Shown: piece after piece, positions 45,994 through 55,948 of the stretch
How the letters are laid out: the number at the start of each line of letters is the position of its first letter
Position numbering within the stretch: the first letter of the stretch is position 1
Assembly: GCF_030815485.1 (NCBI RefSeq)
Contig: NZ_JAUSWV010000002.1
Span: forward strand, 2,976,001-3,040,000
DNA length: 64,000 nt
Direction: 5' to 3'
Source of the DNA: Streptomyces rishiriensis
Lineage (GTDB): Bacteria; Actinomycetota; Actinomycetes; Streptomycetales; Streptomycetaceae
Notes under the pieces: generated by a model
The model's database searches: none
What the model was told of the DNA's origin: nothing
The model's input: only the letters and a program-made list of their open reading frames with translations
Translations under genes and position numbers: made by a program

Positions 45994-47178
45994 TCAGGCC
46001 AGGGGGGACGACTGGGACGTCGGGCCCTCGCGGCAGACCAGCAGCAGGGCGCGGTCGTCGTTGACGTCCTTCGCCACCGCCTCGATCAGGTGCCAGGCGG
46101 CGCCCTGGAAGCCGCCGGCCACGTAACGGTCGGCCTCGCCGGTGAGGCGGTCGATGCCCTCGACGATGTCCCGGTCGGAGGTCTCCACCAGACCGTCGGT
46201 GAAGAGCATCAGCACGTCACCGGGGCGCAGCGAGCCCTTCACGGGGTCGAACTGGGCACCGTCGTACACCCCGAGCAGCGGACCCTCGGCGGCCTTCTCC
46301 TCCCAGCGGCCGCTGCCCGCGCTGAGCTGGAGGCCCGGCGGATGGCCCGCGGAGTAGAGCTCGTAGTCGCCGGAGTCGAGGTCGAGGACCAGGTGGATGG
46401 AGGTCGCGAAGCCCTCGTCCCAGTCCTGGCGGAGCAGATAGCCGTTGGCGGCCGGGAGGAAGGCGTGCGGCGGCAGCGAGCCGAGCAGGCCGCCGAAAGC
46501 GCCCGACAGCAGCAGCGCGCGGGAACCGGCGTCCATGCCCTTGCCGGAGACATCCGTGAGGACGACCTCCATGGTCCGGCCGCCGTTCGTCCGGGCGGCG
46601 ACGACGAAGTCGCCGGAGAACGACTGGCCCCCCGCCGGCCTCAGCGCCATCTCGCGGTGCCAGCCCTGCGGCAGGCTCGGCAGCTTGCTCTGTACCCGGA
46701 TGCGTTCGCGCAGGTCGAAGAGCATGGTGCCGCCGCGCCGCCAGGGCACGCCGACCCGGCTGCGGAACTGGGCGATGAGCAGTCCGAAGAAACCGCATGC
46801 TGCGACGACCAGGACCACGCCCGGGGTGACTCTGGACGGGCCCTCGGTGTACGGGCCCAGTTGTACCGACTCGACGATGAGGGCCGTGGCCGCCGCCGCG
46901 TAGAGGCCGAGCAGGCTCGACGGGCGCAGCAGCAGTCCGCCGGCGACGATCGGCAGCACCAGGGCGGCCGGTGAGCACCACACCGAGTTGGCGAGGGTGG
47001 TGACGGCGATCAGCGGGACGGTGAGCAGCAGGAAGGCCAGCGCGATCCAGTCCGAACCGTCGCCCCGGAAGTAGTCCACGGCGCTTCTGCGCAGGCCGGT
47101 GCGGACCCGGTGCATCAAGTGCTTCAACCGGGCCGTCAACGTCTCGGCTTCCGCGCGCCGCTGTCGTCCTACTGCCAT
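45994..47178 (-). CDS. Membrane-anchored PP2C/SpoIIE-type phosphatase
   Basis: A 394-residue protein. The N-terminal 140 residues contain four or five membrane segments. A SpoIIE/RsbU-type serine/threonine phosphatase domain follows, with SGDFVVAAR, LTDVSGKGMDAG, SAGHPPG and LFTDGLVETSDR; the aspartates bind the two metals. Such enzymes act on anti-sigma-factor antagonists. The sensor part has no known ligand. ATG at 47178 is the start. Confidence 0.9.
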   Translation of the reverse strand: MAVGRQRRAEAETLTARLKHLMHRVRTGLRRSAVDYFRGDGSDWIALAFLLLTVPLIAVTTLANSVWCSPAALVLPIVAGGLLLRPSSLLGLYAAAATALIVESVQLGPYTEGPSRVTPGVVLVVAACGFFGLLIAQFRSRVGVPWRRGGTMLFDLRERIRVQSKLPSLPQGWHREMALRPAGGQSFSGDFVVAARTNGGRTMEVVLTDVSGKGMDAGSRALLLSGAFGGLLGSLPPHAFLPAANGYLLRQDWDEGFATSIHLVLDLDSGDYELYSAGHPPGLQLSAGSGRWEEKAAEGPLLGVYDGAQFDPVKGSLRPGDVLMLFTDGLVETSDRDIVEGIDRLTGEADRYVAGGFQGAAWHLIEAVAKDVNDDRALLLVCREGPTSQSSPLA

Positions 47179-47413
47179 TAGTTCGGGACCCTATCCATCG
47201 AACCCGCCGCTTGGCACAGGAGGTCCCACTTGTCCCCCCTCCGAGGCTCAACTTCACAGTGAACTTCACGGAAAGCGCTCGCGCCCCGAGGAGAGGGAAA
47301 TTGGCTGGCTCGTCTCTCGTGCGACTGCTAGGCATGAGTCCATGAGGAGTGAGGCGGCGGGCCGTGCGACCTCGTCCGCGGCCGGACGCCAGGGACGGCG
47401 GAAGGTGCGGGAC
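47179..47413. other. Divergent intergenic region
   Basis: A 235-base gap between the PP2C and acetyltransferase genes. No gene or obvious operator is seen. Confidence 0.4.
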
Positions 47414-48649
47414 ATGCGGGAGTCGCGGGAACCACGAGTACTGCACCGGGACGAATGGGACGAGTGGTACGACACCCTGCTCCGCGCCTTCGGCGGCGTC
47501 GAGGAGTCGGCCGAGGAGCGGGAGCTGTTCAGGGCGCTCACCTCCTGCGAACGCTCCCTGGGCGTATGGGACGGCGACCGGTGCGTGGCCACGGCGGGAG
47601 CGTACGACTTCCGGCTGACCGTGCCCGGCGGGGCCTCGGTGCCGGCCGCGGGCGTGACGATGGTCGGCGTGAGCGCGACGCACCGGCGGCGTGGGGTGCT
47701 GACGTCGATGATGCGGCGGCAACTGGACGATGTGCGGGCGTGGGGCGAGCCGGTCGCGATCCTCACCGCCTCCGAACCGGACATCTACGGACGGTTCGGC
47801 TACGCCGCGGCGACCTTCGGGCTGCACGCCGAGATCGACACCGGTCGGGTACGGCTGTCCGTCCCGGCCGGCACGGACGACGTGCGACTGCGGTACGTCG
47901 ACCCCGGCGCGGAGCTCGAGGCGTGCGAGGCGGTGTACGCGCGGACCGTGCCCGCCCGGGCCGGGATGCTCGCGCGCCAGGCGGGGTGGGAGCGGCTGGG
48001 GCTGCTCGATCCGGCGAGCGAGCGGGGCGGGGCGTCACCGCTGCAGTGCGTGCTCGCCGAACGGGACGGGGAGGTCACCGGGTACGTCCGCTTCCGGGTG
48101 CGGTCCGAGTGGCGGGACAGCGGGCACAACGGACAGGTGCGGCTCCAGGACCTCACGGGGGTCGACCCGGTGTCGGAGGCGGCGCTGTGGCGGTTCCTGT
48201 TCGGGATCGACCTCACGTCCTCGCTGAAGGTGCGGGGACGGCCGCTGGACGAGGCGTGGCAGCATCTCGTCTCCGACATCCGGCGGTGCGAGCTGCGGGT
48301 GCGGGACTCCCTGTACGTGCGGCTGGTGGACGTGGGTGCGGCGCTCGAGGCGCGGACGTACCAGGCCCCGGTGGACGTGGTGTTGCAGGTCGAGGACGCC
48401 TTCTGCCCCTGGAACTCGGGGCGGTGGAGACTGTCGGGGGACGCCAAGGGCGCGGTGTGCGGGCGCACCTCCGACGCCGCCGATCTGGCCCTGTCCGTGC
48501 GGGAGTTGGGGGCCGCGTATCTCGGGGGCGTCGGCCTCGCCTCACTGGCGGGGGCCGGACGGGTACGGGAGCTGCGGCCGGGCGCGCTGGCGGAGGCCGC
48601 TGTGGGGTTCGGGGCGACCACCGCCCCCTGGCTGCCGCACGGGTTCTGA
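47414..48649 (+). CDS. Eis-like GNAT N-acetyltransferase
   Basis: A 411-residue protein with the three-part layout of the Eis family: an N-terminal GNAT domain (TMVGVSATHRRRGVLTSMMRRQ is the acetyl-CoA-binding loop), a second GNAT-like domain, and a C-terminal sterol-carrier-like domain (around LSGDAKGAVCGRTSDAADLA). Mycobacterial Eis acetylates aminoglycosides and proteins; the substrate here is unknown. ATG at 47414 is preferred because GGAAGG lies eight bases upstream and the family N-terminus fits. Confidence 0.85.
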   Translation: MRESREPRVLHRDEWDEWYDTLLRAFGGVEESAEERELFRALTSCERSLGVWDGDRCVATAGAYDFRLTVPGGASVPAAGVTMVGVSATHRRRGVLTSMMRRQLDDVRAWGEPVAILTASEPDIYGRFGYAAATFGLHAEIDTGRVRLSVPAGTDDVRLRYVDPGAELEACEAVYARTVPARAGMLARQAGWERLGLLDPASERGGASPLQCVLAERDGEVTGYVRFRVRSEWRDSGHNGQVRLQDLTGVDPVSEAALWRFLFGIDLTSSLKVRGRPLDEAWQHLVSDIRRCELRVRDSLYVRLVDVGAALEARTYQAPVDVVLQVEDAFCPWNSGRWRLSGDAKGAVCGRTSDAADLALSVRELGAAYLGGVGLASLAGAGRVRELRPGALAEAAVGFGATTAPWLPHGF

Positions 48650-48671
48650 CGGAGTCCGCTCGGTCCGTTCC

Positions 48672-49478
48672 TCAGTTCTTCTGGCAGGTGGGGCACCAGA
48701 AGAGGTTGCGGGCGGCGAGGTCGGCGCTACGGACGGCGTCGCCGCAGAGGTGGCAGGGCTGGTGGGTCCGGCGGTACACGTACACCTCGCCGCCGTGGTC
48801 GTCGACGCGGGGCGGACGGCCCATCGCCTCCGGGGTGTGCTGGGGGCGGACCGTGTCGATGCGGTTGTCGCGGACGCCCTCGCGCATCAGGGCGACCAGA
48901 TCGGCCCAGATCGCGTCCCATTCGGCGGGGGTGATGTCCCTGCCCGCGCGGTACGGGTCGATGCCGTGCCGGAAGAGCACCTCGGCCCGGTAGACGTTGC
49001 CGACACCGGCGATGATCCGCTGGTCCATGAGGAGGGCGGCGATCGTCGTACGGCTGCGGGAGACACGGGTGTACGCGGCCTGGGGGTCGGCGTCGGCGCG
49101 GAGGGGGTCGGCGCCGAGGCGGGCGTGTACCGCCCGCTTCTCCTCGCCCGTGATCAGGGCGCAGGTGGTGGGGCCGCGGAGGTCCACGTAGGAGGTGGCG
49201 TCGGCGAGGCGGAGCCGGACGGTGTCCGTGGGCGGCGGCGCGGGGGCCGGGCCGAAGGCCACCTTGCCGAAGAGGCCCAGGTGGATGTGGATCCATCGGT
49301 CGCCGGTGAAGCCGAGGAAGAGGTGTTTGCCGTGGGCCTCGGTGCGGGTGAGGGGGGTGTCGGTGAGGAGGGCGGCCGCGTCGCTGAACTTGCCCTGCGG
49401 GCTGGCCACTTGGAGGGGGCGGTGGGTGAAGCGGGCGTAGTCCTGCGCCAGTCGGTGAATGGTGTGTCCTTCTGGCAC
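48672..49478 (-). CDS. Fpg/Nei-family DNA glycosylase
   Basis: A 268-residue base-excision repair enzyme that removes oxidised bases. The processed N-terminus is PEGHTIHRLA, with the catalytic proline and glutamate. The helix-two-turn-helix reads DQRIIAGVGNVYRAEVLFRHGIDP. A C-terminal zinc finger has C-H-L-C and C-P-T-C. The PEGHTIHR start is nearer to Nei (endonuclease VIII) than to MutM. GTG at 49478 has GGAAGG five bases upstream. Confidence 0.9.
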   Translation of the reverse strand: MPEGHTIHRLAQDYARFTHRPLQVASPQGKFSDAAALLTDTPLTRTEAHGKHLFLGFTGDRWIHIHLGLFGKVAFGPAPAPPPTDTVRLRLADATSYVDLRGPTTCALITGEEKRAVHARLGADPLRADADPQAAYTRVSRSRTTIAALLMDQRIIAGVGNVYRAEVLFRHGIDPYRAGRDITPAEWDAIWADLVALMREGVRDNRIDTVRPQHTPEAMGRPPRVDDHGGEVYVYRRTHQPCHLCGDAVRSADLAARNLFWCPTCQKN

Positions 49479-49733
49479 CGGCGCCTTCCTTATCCTTCCC
49501 GCCCGCCCGTCCGACCCGACCGGGGGACGCTCACCTTCACCGGGGCCGCACCCCGGCTCCCCTCCCGTCCGGCCCGGCCGGCGGACGGTCACCCTCGCCG
49601 AGGTCATGCCCCGGCCCCCAGCCCAGCAGCGCCCGACCCGGTCGGGTGGCAGGCGGACGTCCGGGGCCGCCCCCGCACCCCGGTTCACGCCTGCCCCGGC
49701 TGCTCGGCCGCTGCGTCACGCCGCCGCGTCGGT
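49479..49733. other. Intergenic region with an imperfect 60-bp tandem repeat
   Basis: The segment starting CCCGTCCGACCCGACC near 49506 recurs with changes 60 bases later. It otherwise looks non-coding. Confidence 0.35.
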
Positions 49734-50219
49734 CTACTGCTGGGGGTGGTGGGGCGGGATGGCCGGGAGGTCGCCTGTGGTCTCGTACGACGAGAGCATG
49801 TCGATGCGGCGGATGTGGCGCTCGTCCTCGGAGAACGGGGTGGCGAGGAAGGTCTCGACGAACTTCGTCGCCTCGTCCTGGGTGTGCATGCGGGAGCCGA
49901 CCGCGACGACGTTGGCGTTGTTGTGCTGGCGGCCGAGGGACGCGGTCTCCTCGCTCCAGGCCAGGGCGGCACGGACGCCCTTCACCTTGTTCGCCGCGAT
50001 CTGCTCGCCGTTGCCGGAGCCGCCGATGACGATGCCGAGGGACTCGGGGTCCGCGGCCGTCCGCTCCGCGGCGCGGAGGCAGAAGGGCGGGTAGTCGTCC
50101 TGGGCGTCGTAGATGTGGGGCCCGCAGTCGACCGGGTCGTGGCCCGCCGCCTTGAGCCATTCGACGAGGTGGTTCTTGAGTTCGAAGCCGGCATGGTCCG
50201 AGCCGAGATACACGCGCAT
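49734..50219 (-). CDS. rpiB: Ribose-5-phosphate isomerase B
   Basis: A 161-residue LacAB/RpiB-family isomerase that interconverts ribose 5-phosphate and ribulose 5-phosphate. The start MRVYLGSDHAGFELK carries the phosphate-binding region. The catalytic base region reads GIVIGGSGNGEQIAANKVKG (Ser/Gly variant of the usual Cys, as in the mycobacterial branch), then AWSEETASLGRQHNNANVV. ATG at 50219 is the start. Confidence 0.93.
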   Translation of the reverse strand: MRVYLGSDHAGFELKNHLVEWLKAAGHDPVDCGPHIYDAQDDYPPFCLRAAERTAADPESLGIVIGGSGNGEQIAANKVKGVRAALAWSEETASLGRQHNNANVVAVGSRMHTQDEATKFVETFLATPFSEDERHIRRIDMLSSYETTGDLPAIPPHHPQQ

Positions 50220-50435
50220 GGGATGAGTGTGACACGGGTGTTGCCGGGTAGCAGCGCCGGGTGCCGCGTCCGAAAACTGTGAGCAATGCAATAGAAGCTC
50301 AGGAAAACCTCAAGTAACAATCTGGAATCAAAGGTTCCCGAATTCATTCGCCTCGGATTCACTGGACCGGCTCGTACGCCCCCCACGCACGACGCACCTG
50401 ATTCCCCTCACGCGGCGCAAAGGAAAACCATCCTC

Positions 50436-51968
50436 ATGACTTCGCAGCCGACCCTCACCGAGGCCGGTCACGGCCCCGGAGGTTCCGGAGAACCCGGAAG
50501 CGGATCCGGATCCGGACTTCAGGCAGGGCTCAAGAACCGGCATCTTTCGATGATCGCCATCGGCGGCGTCATCGGAGCCGGACTGTTCGTCGGTTCCAGT
50601 TCCGGAATCGCCACCGCCGGGCCGGGCATTCTGCTGTCCTACGCACTCGTCGGCACGCTCGTGGTGCTGGTCATGCGGATGCTCGGCGAGATGTCCGCGG
50701 CCAATCCGACCTCCGGTTCGTTCTCCGCGCACGCCGACCGGGCGCTCGGCCGCTGGGCCGGATTCTCCATCGGCTGGCTCTACTGGTTCTTCTGGGTCGT
50801 CGTGCTCGCGGTGGAGGCCACCGCCGGCGCCAAGATCCTCGAAGGGTGGATGCCCGGCGTACCGCAGTGGGGGTGGGCGCTCATCGTGATGGTGGTGCTG
50901 ACCGCCACCAACCTCGTCTCCGTCGGTTCCTACGGCGAGTTCGAGTTCTGGTTCGCCGGGATCAAGGTCGTGGCGATCGGCGCCTTCATCATCGTCGGCG
51001 GGCTCGCCGTCTTCGGCGTGCTGCCCGGTGTCGACAGCGACAAGGCGGGCCTCGGCAACCTCACCGACCACGGCGGCTTCCTGCCCAACGGGCCGGGCGC
51101 CATCCTCACCGGTGTGCTGCTCGTCGTCTTCTCCTTCATGGGCAGCGAGATCGCGACCCTCGCGGCCGGCGAGTCCGAGAACCCGCAGCGCGCCGTGACG
51201 AAGTCCACGAACAGCATCATCTGGCGCATCGGCGTCTTCTACCTCGGTTCGATCTTCGTCGTCGTCACACTGCTGCCCTGGGACGACGCGTCCATCAAGG
51301 AGCAGGGTTCCTACGTGGCCGCCCTCGACTCGCTCGGGATCGCGCACGCCGGTCAGATCATGAACTTCATCGTGCTGACGTCGGTGCTGTCCTGTCTCAA
51401 CTCCGGTCTCTACACGGCCTCCCGCATGGCCTTCTCGCTCGGCGAGCGGGGTGACGCGCCGAAGGTCTTCGCCCGGACGACCAGCCGTGGTGTTCCTCTC
51501 GCGGCGATCGTCGCCTCGGTGACCTTCGGGTTCGTCGCCGTCTTCTTCAACTACAAGTTCCCGGACTCCGTCTTCCTCTTCCTCGTGAACTCCAGCGGCG
51601 CCGTGGCCCTCTTCGTCTGGCTCGTGATCTGCTTCTCGCAGCTGCGGATGCGGAAGATCATCCAGGCCGAGGCGCCGGAGAAGCTGGTCGTGAGGATGTG
51701 GCTGTACCCGTACCTGACCTGGGCGACGGCCGCGCTGATCGTCTTCGTGCTCGGTTACATGCTGACCGACACCGAAGGGGAGAGCAGTGGTCGGACGACC
51801 GTTCTGCTGTCGCTGCTCGTCGCCGCCCTCGTGGTCGCCGTCGCCTTCCTGAAGGAGGGCCGGGTCAAGGCCAGGGCCAAGGCCGCCGGCACTGGCACTG
51901 GCACTGGCACTGGCACTGGTGCCGGCACTGGTGCCGGCGCGGCCTCTGTCGGGAGCAAAATCGAGTAG
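50436..51968 (+). CDS. Amino-acid permease (APC family, AAT type)
   Basis: A 510-residue transporter with twelve hydrophobic segments. The conserved AAT start is LKNRHLSMIAIGGVIGAGLFVGSS, followed by GPGILLSYALVG, and EMSAANPTSGSF between early helices. The substrate could be GABA, asparagine, proline or a similar amino acid. The C-terminal tail is a Thr/Gly dipeptide repeat encoded by hexamer repeats (51890-51942). ATG at 50436 has AAAGGAAAA upstream. Confidence 0.9.
   Translation: MTSQPTLTEAGHGPGGSGEPGSGSGSGLQAGLKNRHLSMIAIGGVIGAGLFVGSSSGIATAGPGILLSYALVGTLVVLVMRMLGEMSAANPTSGSFSAHADRALGRWAGFSIGWLYWFFWVVVLAVEATAGAKILEGWMPGVPQWGWALIVMVVLTATNLVSVGSYGEFEFWFAGIKVVAIGAFIIVGGLAVFGVLPGVDSDKAGLGNLTDHGGFLPNGPGAILTGVLLVVFSFMGSEIATLAAGESENPQRAVTKSTNSIIWRIGVFYLGSIFVVVTLLPWDDASIKEQGSYVAALDSLGIAHAGQIMNFIVLTSVLSCLNSGLYTASRMAFSLGERGDAPKVFARTTSRGVPLAAIVASVTFGFVAVFFNYKFPDSVFLFLVNSSGAVALFVWLVICFSQLRMRKIIQAEAPEKLVVRMWLYPYLTWATAALIVFVLGYMLTDTEGESSGRTTVLLSLLVAALVVAVAFLKEGRVKARAKAAGTGTGTGTGTGAGTGAGAASVGSKIE
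51890..51942 (+). repeat. Hexanucleotide tandem repeat in the permease gene
   Basis: About nine units of GGCACT or GGTGCC/GGCACT variants in phase with the frame, encoding a Gly-Thr then Gly-Ala tail. It is prone to length change. Confidence 0.8.
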
Positions 51969-51989
51969 TTCCGCTCGGGAGCGGAGACA

Positions 51990-52011
51990 GGGGTCCGCTT
52001 CGGCGGGCCCC
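51990..52011. terminator. Intrinsic terminator after the permease gene
   Basis: A nine-bp stem with one wobble and TTCG tetraloop, followed by TTTTC. It sits between convergent genes. Confidence 0.85.
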
Positions 52012-52082
52012 TTTTCGTCGGTGCGGCCTGCGGCGAGGTCGCTCCTCTCTCTTCCCGCCCTCCCTTCCTTCCGGCCTCACCG

Positions 52083-54419
52083 TCACATCACGGTGAAGCT
52101 GTCCTTGACCTTGTCGTACGTCCTCAGCGCCGCCGCCTCCGCCGCGGGCCGGTACCAGGTGTTGATCTGATACGACTTCCCGCTCTCGTTGAAGCCCAGG
52201 AGCCGGGCGTGCCAGGAGGTGCCCTGGAGGGTGAAGGTGTACTCCCAGACGACCGCCGGCCGGCCTTCGAACGTCGTCTCCTCCAGGCGGATCTTGCTGT
52301 AGTCCTGCCCCTGGTGGGCGTTCCTTTCGGAGGTCCGCCAGGTGTCCATCAGGTCGCCGCGGGCCAGGGAGGACTTGGCGACCAGCTCCTGGCTGCCGTC
52401 GGGTGACGTGTAGTGCACCTCCGCTCCCGTCTTCACATCCCGTCGCCAGCCCTCGGGCGTCGCCCACGCGAAGCCCCCGGCCTCCTGGTGCGTACCCGGG
52501 GGCAGGCTGGGGGGCCGGTACGTCCCCTCCACGGTGGGCGACGCCACGGGAACGGAACCGGCAGTGGAGCCGGAACCCGAGCTGGTGACCGGGGACGGCT
52601 GGGGCGAAGTGCCGCCGCCTGCCTGGTTGTCGCCGTCGGGCGCACCGGGAGCCGACGCCAGCACGATCGCGAGGACCGTGGCCAGGACGACGACACCGAG
52701 GGCGGCGACCGCGCCCGTACGGCGCCCCGTCCATCGCCCGGTCCCCCCGCCCGTACGGCTGATACGGCTGATTCGGCCGCTACGGCCCGCGAGGGGTCCG
52801 GGGTCCCCGGGCGGCATGTCCGTTCGGCGGGTCGGCGAGGGGTGCGGGGCGGGGTACGGCGGGGCGGGGTTCCGCTCCGTCACCGCGCGGGAATGGGCGA
52901 GCGAGACTCCGGAGTGCGGGGGCGGGTTTCCCGGCGGGCCGGGCGACGGAGGTTCGGAGCCCGACTCCGAGCGCATCTCCGAGACCGCTTCGCTCGAGGC
53001 GTCAGGGAGGACGTCAGCAGAGGCAGCGGAAGGCGTATTGGGGGAGGTGTCAGGGGATTTGCCGCCCGACGTGCCGGGGGAGGCATCCGGTACGTCGGGC
53101 GGGTGGGGCGGCGCCTTGGCGGCGTTCAGGAGTACCCGAGTCGGTGATTCCCCCGGCGACGACTCCCCCGCGTCCGAGCCCGTTTCCGGCCTCCGGTCTT
53201 CTGTTGCCCCGTCGGCCCCGCCAGCCCCGTCGGCCGGCTCGGTCCGCTCGGCCCGCTCGGGCTCCTCATCTTCTTCAGCCCGTTGGACCCTTTCCCCCCG
53301 TGGAGCCCTCTCGGGCCTTTCGGGCTCCTCGCCCGCCTCCACCTGCTCGACGTCGGCGGCCCCCTGCGACTCCTCCGCCTCCCCTGTCTCCCCTGTCTCC
53401 GCTGCCTCGCCCGCCTGCCCCGTCTGCTTCGTCTGCCCGCCCCGCCCCGTCCGCCCCGCCCCGCCGGGGGACGCGATGCGTTCGAGGGTGGACTCCAGGT
53501 CGTCGAGGGTGGGGCGGGCTGTGGGTTCCTTGGTCAGGAGGGCGGTGAGGATGTCGTACAACGGGCCTGCGTCGGAAGGGAGTCGGGGTTCCTCGTAGAG
53601 AACCGCGTGCAGGGTCGCCAGGGTGGTCTCCCGGGAGAAGGGGGAGTGTCCGGCCAGCGCGGCGCAGAGCGTGGCGCCCAGGGACCACGCGTCGGAGGGC
53701 GGGCCCTGCGGGTGGCCGGAGATGCGCTCGGGGGCCATGTAGTCGGGGGAGCCGACCAGCATGCCGACCATGGTCAGCGCCTTCGTGTCCTGGATCGCGG
53801 CGATTCCGAAGTCGGTGAGCACGATCCGCCGGACGCCGGTTCCTCCGTCGCCCGCGCTGTCCATGCCTTCCACCAGGACGTTGCCCGGTTTGATGTCGCG
53901 GTGCAGTACCCCCCTCGCGTGCACCTGGCGCAGTGCCGTGACCAGGCCGAGGCCGATCCGGGCGGTGTCGTGCGGGCCCAGTGGGCCTTCCTCCGCCATG
54001 ATCCGTTCGAGGGAGCGGCCGATCACCAACTCCATGACGATCCAAAGGCGTTCGCCCTCGTCGACGACGTCGTAGACGCGCACCACGTTGGGATGGTCGA
54101 TGCGGGCGGTGGCCCTGGCCTCGCGCAGGGTGCGTTCGCGGCGGGTGCGGGTGTCCTCCGTGTCGAGGCCGTCGATGCGCATTTCCTTCACCGCGACCTG
54201 CCGGTCGAGGACCTCGTCGGTAGCCCGCCACACGCGCCCCATTCCCCCCTGGCCGATACTCTCGACCAGCCGGTAGCGCCCCGTCACCAGCAGCCCGGAG
54301 AAACCGCCACTCCCCCAGATCCCGGTGTTCCCCGGAATCCCCGAGTTCCCTGGATTCCCCGCATTCCCCCTATTACCTGGGCTCCCCGGATTCTCTGCGT
54401 TTCCCGCATTTCCCGGCAA
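52083..54419 (-). CDS. Membrane Ser/Thr protein kinase (PknB-type)
   Basis: A 778-residue kinase. The kinase domain spans about residues 47-310: [36 protein letters not shown] and PDYMAPERI are all intact. A long acidic, Pro/Ser-rich linker follows, then one membrane helix ([18 protein letters not shown]) and an external domain of about 140 residues ending SFTVM. The first 35 residues repeat Gly-Asn-x in a collagen-like pattern encoded by nine-base repeats. The start is uncertain: TTG at 54419 keeps this segment, whereas GTG at 54287 begins at the kinase fold. Neither has a well-placed ribosome site. Confidence 0.88.
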   Translation of the reverse strand: MPGNAGNAENPGSPGNRGNAGNPGNSGIPGNTGIWGSGGFSGLLVTGRYRLVESIGQGGMGRVWRATDEVLDRQVAVKEMRIDGLDTEDTRTRRERTLREARATARIDHPNVVRVYDVVDEGERLWIVMELVIGRSLERIMAEEGPLGPHDTARIGLGLVTALRQVHARGVLHRDIKPGNVLVEGMDSAGDGGTGVRRIVLTDFGIAAIQDTKALTMVGMLVGSPDYMAPERISGHPQGPPSDAWSLGATLCAALAGHSPFSRETTLATLHAVLYEEPRLPSDAGPLYDILTALLTKEPTARPTLDDLESTLERIASPGGAGRTGRGGQTKQTGQAGEAAETGETGEAEESQGAADVEQVEAGEEPERPERAPRGERVQRAEEDEEPERAERTEPADGAGGADGATEDRRPETGSDAGESSPGESPTRVLLNAAKAPPHPPDVPDASPGTSGGKSPDTSPNTPSAASADVLPDASSEAVSEMRSESGSEPPSPGPPGNPPPHSGVSLAHSRAVTERNPAPPYPAPHPSPTRRTDMPPGDPGPLAGRSGRISRISRTGGGTGRWTGRRTGAVAALGVVVLATVLAIVLASAPGAPDGDNQAGGGTSPQPSPVTSSGSGSTAGSVPVASPTVEGTYRPPSLPPGTHQEAGGFAWATPEGWRRDVKTGAEVHYTSPDGSQELVAKSSLARGDLMDTWRTSERNAHQGQDYSKIRLEETTFEGRPAVVWEYTFTLQGTSWHARLLGFNESGKSYQINTWYRPAAEAAALRTYDKVKDSFTVM

Positions 54420-54553
54420 TCCGCTGCACCCCCTCCATTGCCCGGCCCCTGGAACACAATAGTCACACTTACCGCCTTACCAGCATAGTGTGGAGAAATC
54501 TTGTGGTACCTCTTCCAGTACTGCGAATTCAGGCGCAGCCAAGGGGGGCGAAC

Positions 54554-55279
54554 ATGAGTTCTCGTCGCGCGACGACCGTCGCCGGATCGCTGGTCGTGGC
54601 ATCTTTCTCGGCGGTGTTGATCCTTTCCTTCCCCGCCGGGGCGGACGATCAGGGGCCCGGGAGCGGCAAGGGAGGAAAGCCCGTCGACGAGGCGCCCGCG
54701 GGCGTGAAGACGACGACGACACTGCCGGAGCGGATCTCGGTCGACAACAGTTCCAAGAAAACGGCGATCACTGCCACGGTGAAGAACGAGGGGACCAAGG
54801 ACAGCGGACAGACAAGGCTTTTGGTCGTCGGTTTCGACGGCCTCACGGTCAAAAGCGTTCAAGGGTGTGACGCCATTGCGAAGAAGGACCTTCCGGAAGG
54901 GTCCAACAGCGGTTTCTCCTGCCCCGTCGGCAATCTCGCGGCCGGGGCGTCGAAGTCGTACGCCGTCGACGCGACCTTCGATCTGAGCAGGACCGGAAAG
55001 ATATGCCTGCCCGTCCAGACCGGTGACGGGAAGAAGACGTTCTGGCAGCAGGGCCCGGTGCCGTTCGGTACGACGAACCCGTCGCCCAACGCCCCCGCCA
55101 CCCCGCTGCTCCTGGGCACCGACAACACGCCCGTGGGGCCCGGCGGCGAGGAGCTGCCCAGGACCGGCGTGGAACGGGAGATGTTGCCGCTCGGCGCGGC
55201 CGGGGTCTCGCTGCTCGCGGCGGGCGTGGCCGGACTGTGGTGGTCGTCCCGGCGGCGGCCGGAGCAGCGGGCGAACTGA
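54554..55279 (+). CDS. LPXTG-type cell-wall-anchored protein
   Basis: A 241-residue exported protein. The N-terminus has a signal peptide (VVASFSAVLILSFPAGA), and the middle forms one beta-rich domain with two cysteines. The C-terminus is a sortase signal: LPRTG, then a hydrophobic segment (AAGVSLLAAGVAGLWW) and SSRRRPEQR. Streptomycete class E sortases favour LAXTG, so LPRTG points to another sortase class or broad specificity. No sortase gene is in the window. ATG at 54554 has a purine-rich ribosome site. It diverges from the kinase gene. Confidence 0.82.
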   Translation: MSSRRATTVAGSLVVASFSAVLILSFPAGADDQGPGSGKGGKPVDEAPAGVKTTTTLPERISVDNSSKKTAITATVKNEGTKDSGQTRLLVVGFDGLTVKSVQGCDAIAKKDLPEGSNSGFSCPVGNLAAGASKSYAVDATFDLSRTGKICLPVQTGDGKKTFWQQGPVPFGTTNPSPNAPATPLLLGTDNTPVGPGGEELPRTGVEREMLPLGAAGVSLLAAGVAGLWWSSRRRPEQRAN

Positions 55280-55292
55280 GCCGCCACGACGC

Positions 55293-55350
55293 GGAAGAGG
55301 TCCGCCGGGTCGAGTCGCGCAGTGCGACCACGTCCCGGCGGACCTCTTCC
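55293..55350. terminator. Bidirectional terminator
   Basis: A 17-bp perfect stem (55293-55309 with 55334-55350) and 24-base loop, between convergent genes. Confidence 0.8.
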
Positions 55351-55369
55351 GGAAGCGAACAGCGTGCCT

Positions 55370-55948
55370 CTACTCCTTGACGAGCTTCCAGGCCGTCGGG
55401 AGGAGGCCCATCGCCAGGGCCGCCTTGACGGCGTCGCCGATCAGGAAGGGCGTGAAGCCGGCCGCGATCGCGGCGGAGGCGGACATGTCGGCGGCGTAGG
55501 CCAGGTACGGGACGCCGACGACGTAGATGATCGCCTCGCCCAGCAGCATCGTGCCCGCCATGCGCGGCACGGAGCGGTCGGCGCCCCGGCGGGCCAGTGC
55601 GCCCACGGCGGCGGTCGCGAGGATCATGCCGAGGATGTAGCCGAAGGAGACGGAGACACCGGAGCTGCCGCCCGCGAACCACGGCACACCGGCGAGACCG
55701 GCCAGGGCGTAGACGGCGAGGGAGGAGACCCCGCGGCGGACGCCGAGGGTCGTGCCGACGAGCAGCGCGGCGAAGGTCTGGCCGGTCACCGGGACCGGGG
55801 AGCCGGGAACCGGGACGGCTATCTGGGCCGCGAGGCCGGTGAGCGCGGCACCGCCGAGCACGAGCGCGATGTCCCGGACACGGGAAGCGGGGAGGAGGTC
55901 GGCGAGGACCTTTCCGGGACGAGCGGGGGTGACGGCGGCGGTGCTCAT
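55370..55948 (-). CDS. bioY: Biotin transporter substrate-binding subunit BioY
   Basis: A 192-residue membrane S-component of an energy-coupling-factor biotin transporter. Six hydrophobic segments are visible; family marks include VPVPGSPVPVTGQTFAAL and GYILGMILA. Solitary BioY can import biotin or share an ECF module. No bioMN genes are adjacent. ATG at 55948 is the start. Confidence 0.92.
   Translation of the reverse strand: MSTAAVTPARPGKVLADLLPASRVRDIALVLGGAALTGLAAQIAVPVPGSPVPVTGQTFAALLVGTTLGVRRGVSSLAVYALAGLAGVPWFAGGSSGVSVSFGYILGMILATAAVGALARRGADRSVPRMAGTMLLGEAIIYVVGVPYLAYAADMSASAAIAAGFTPFLIGDAVKAALAMGLLPTAWKLVKE

Noticed and set aside
49506..49625. A tandem-repeat mobile element near rpiB
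   Set aside because: It is only an imperfect two-copy 60-bp repeat without terminal inverted repeats or a gene.
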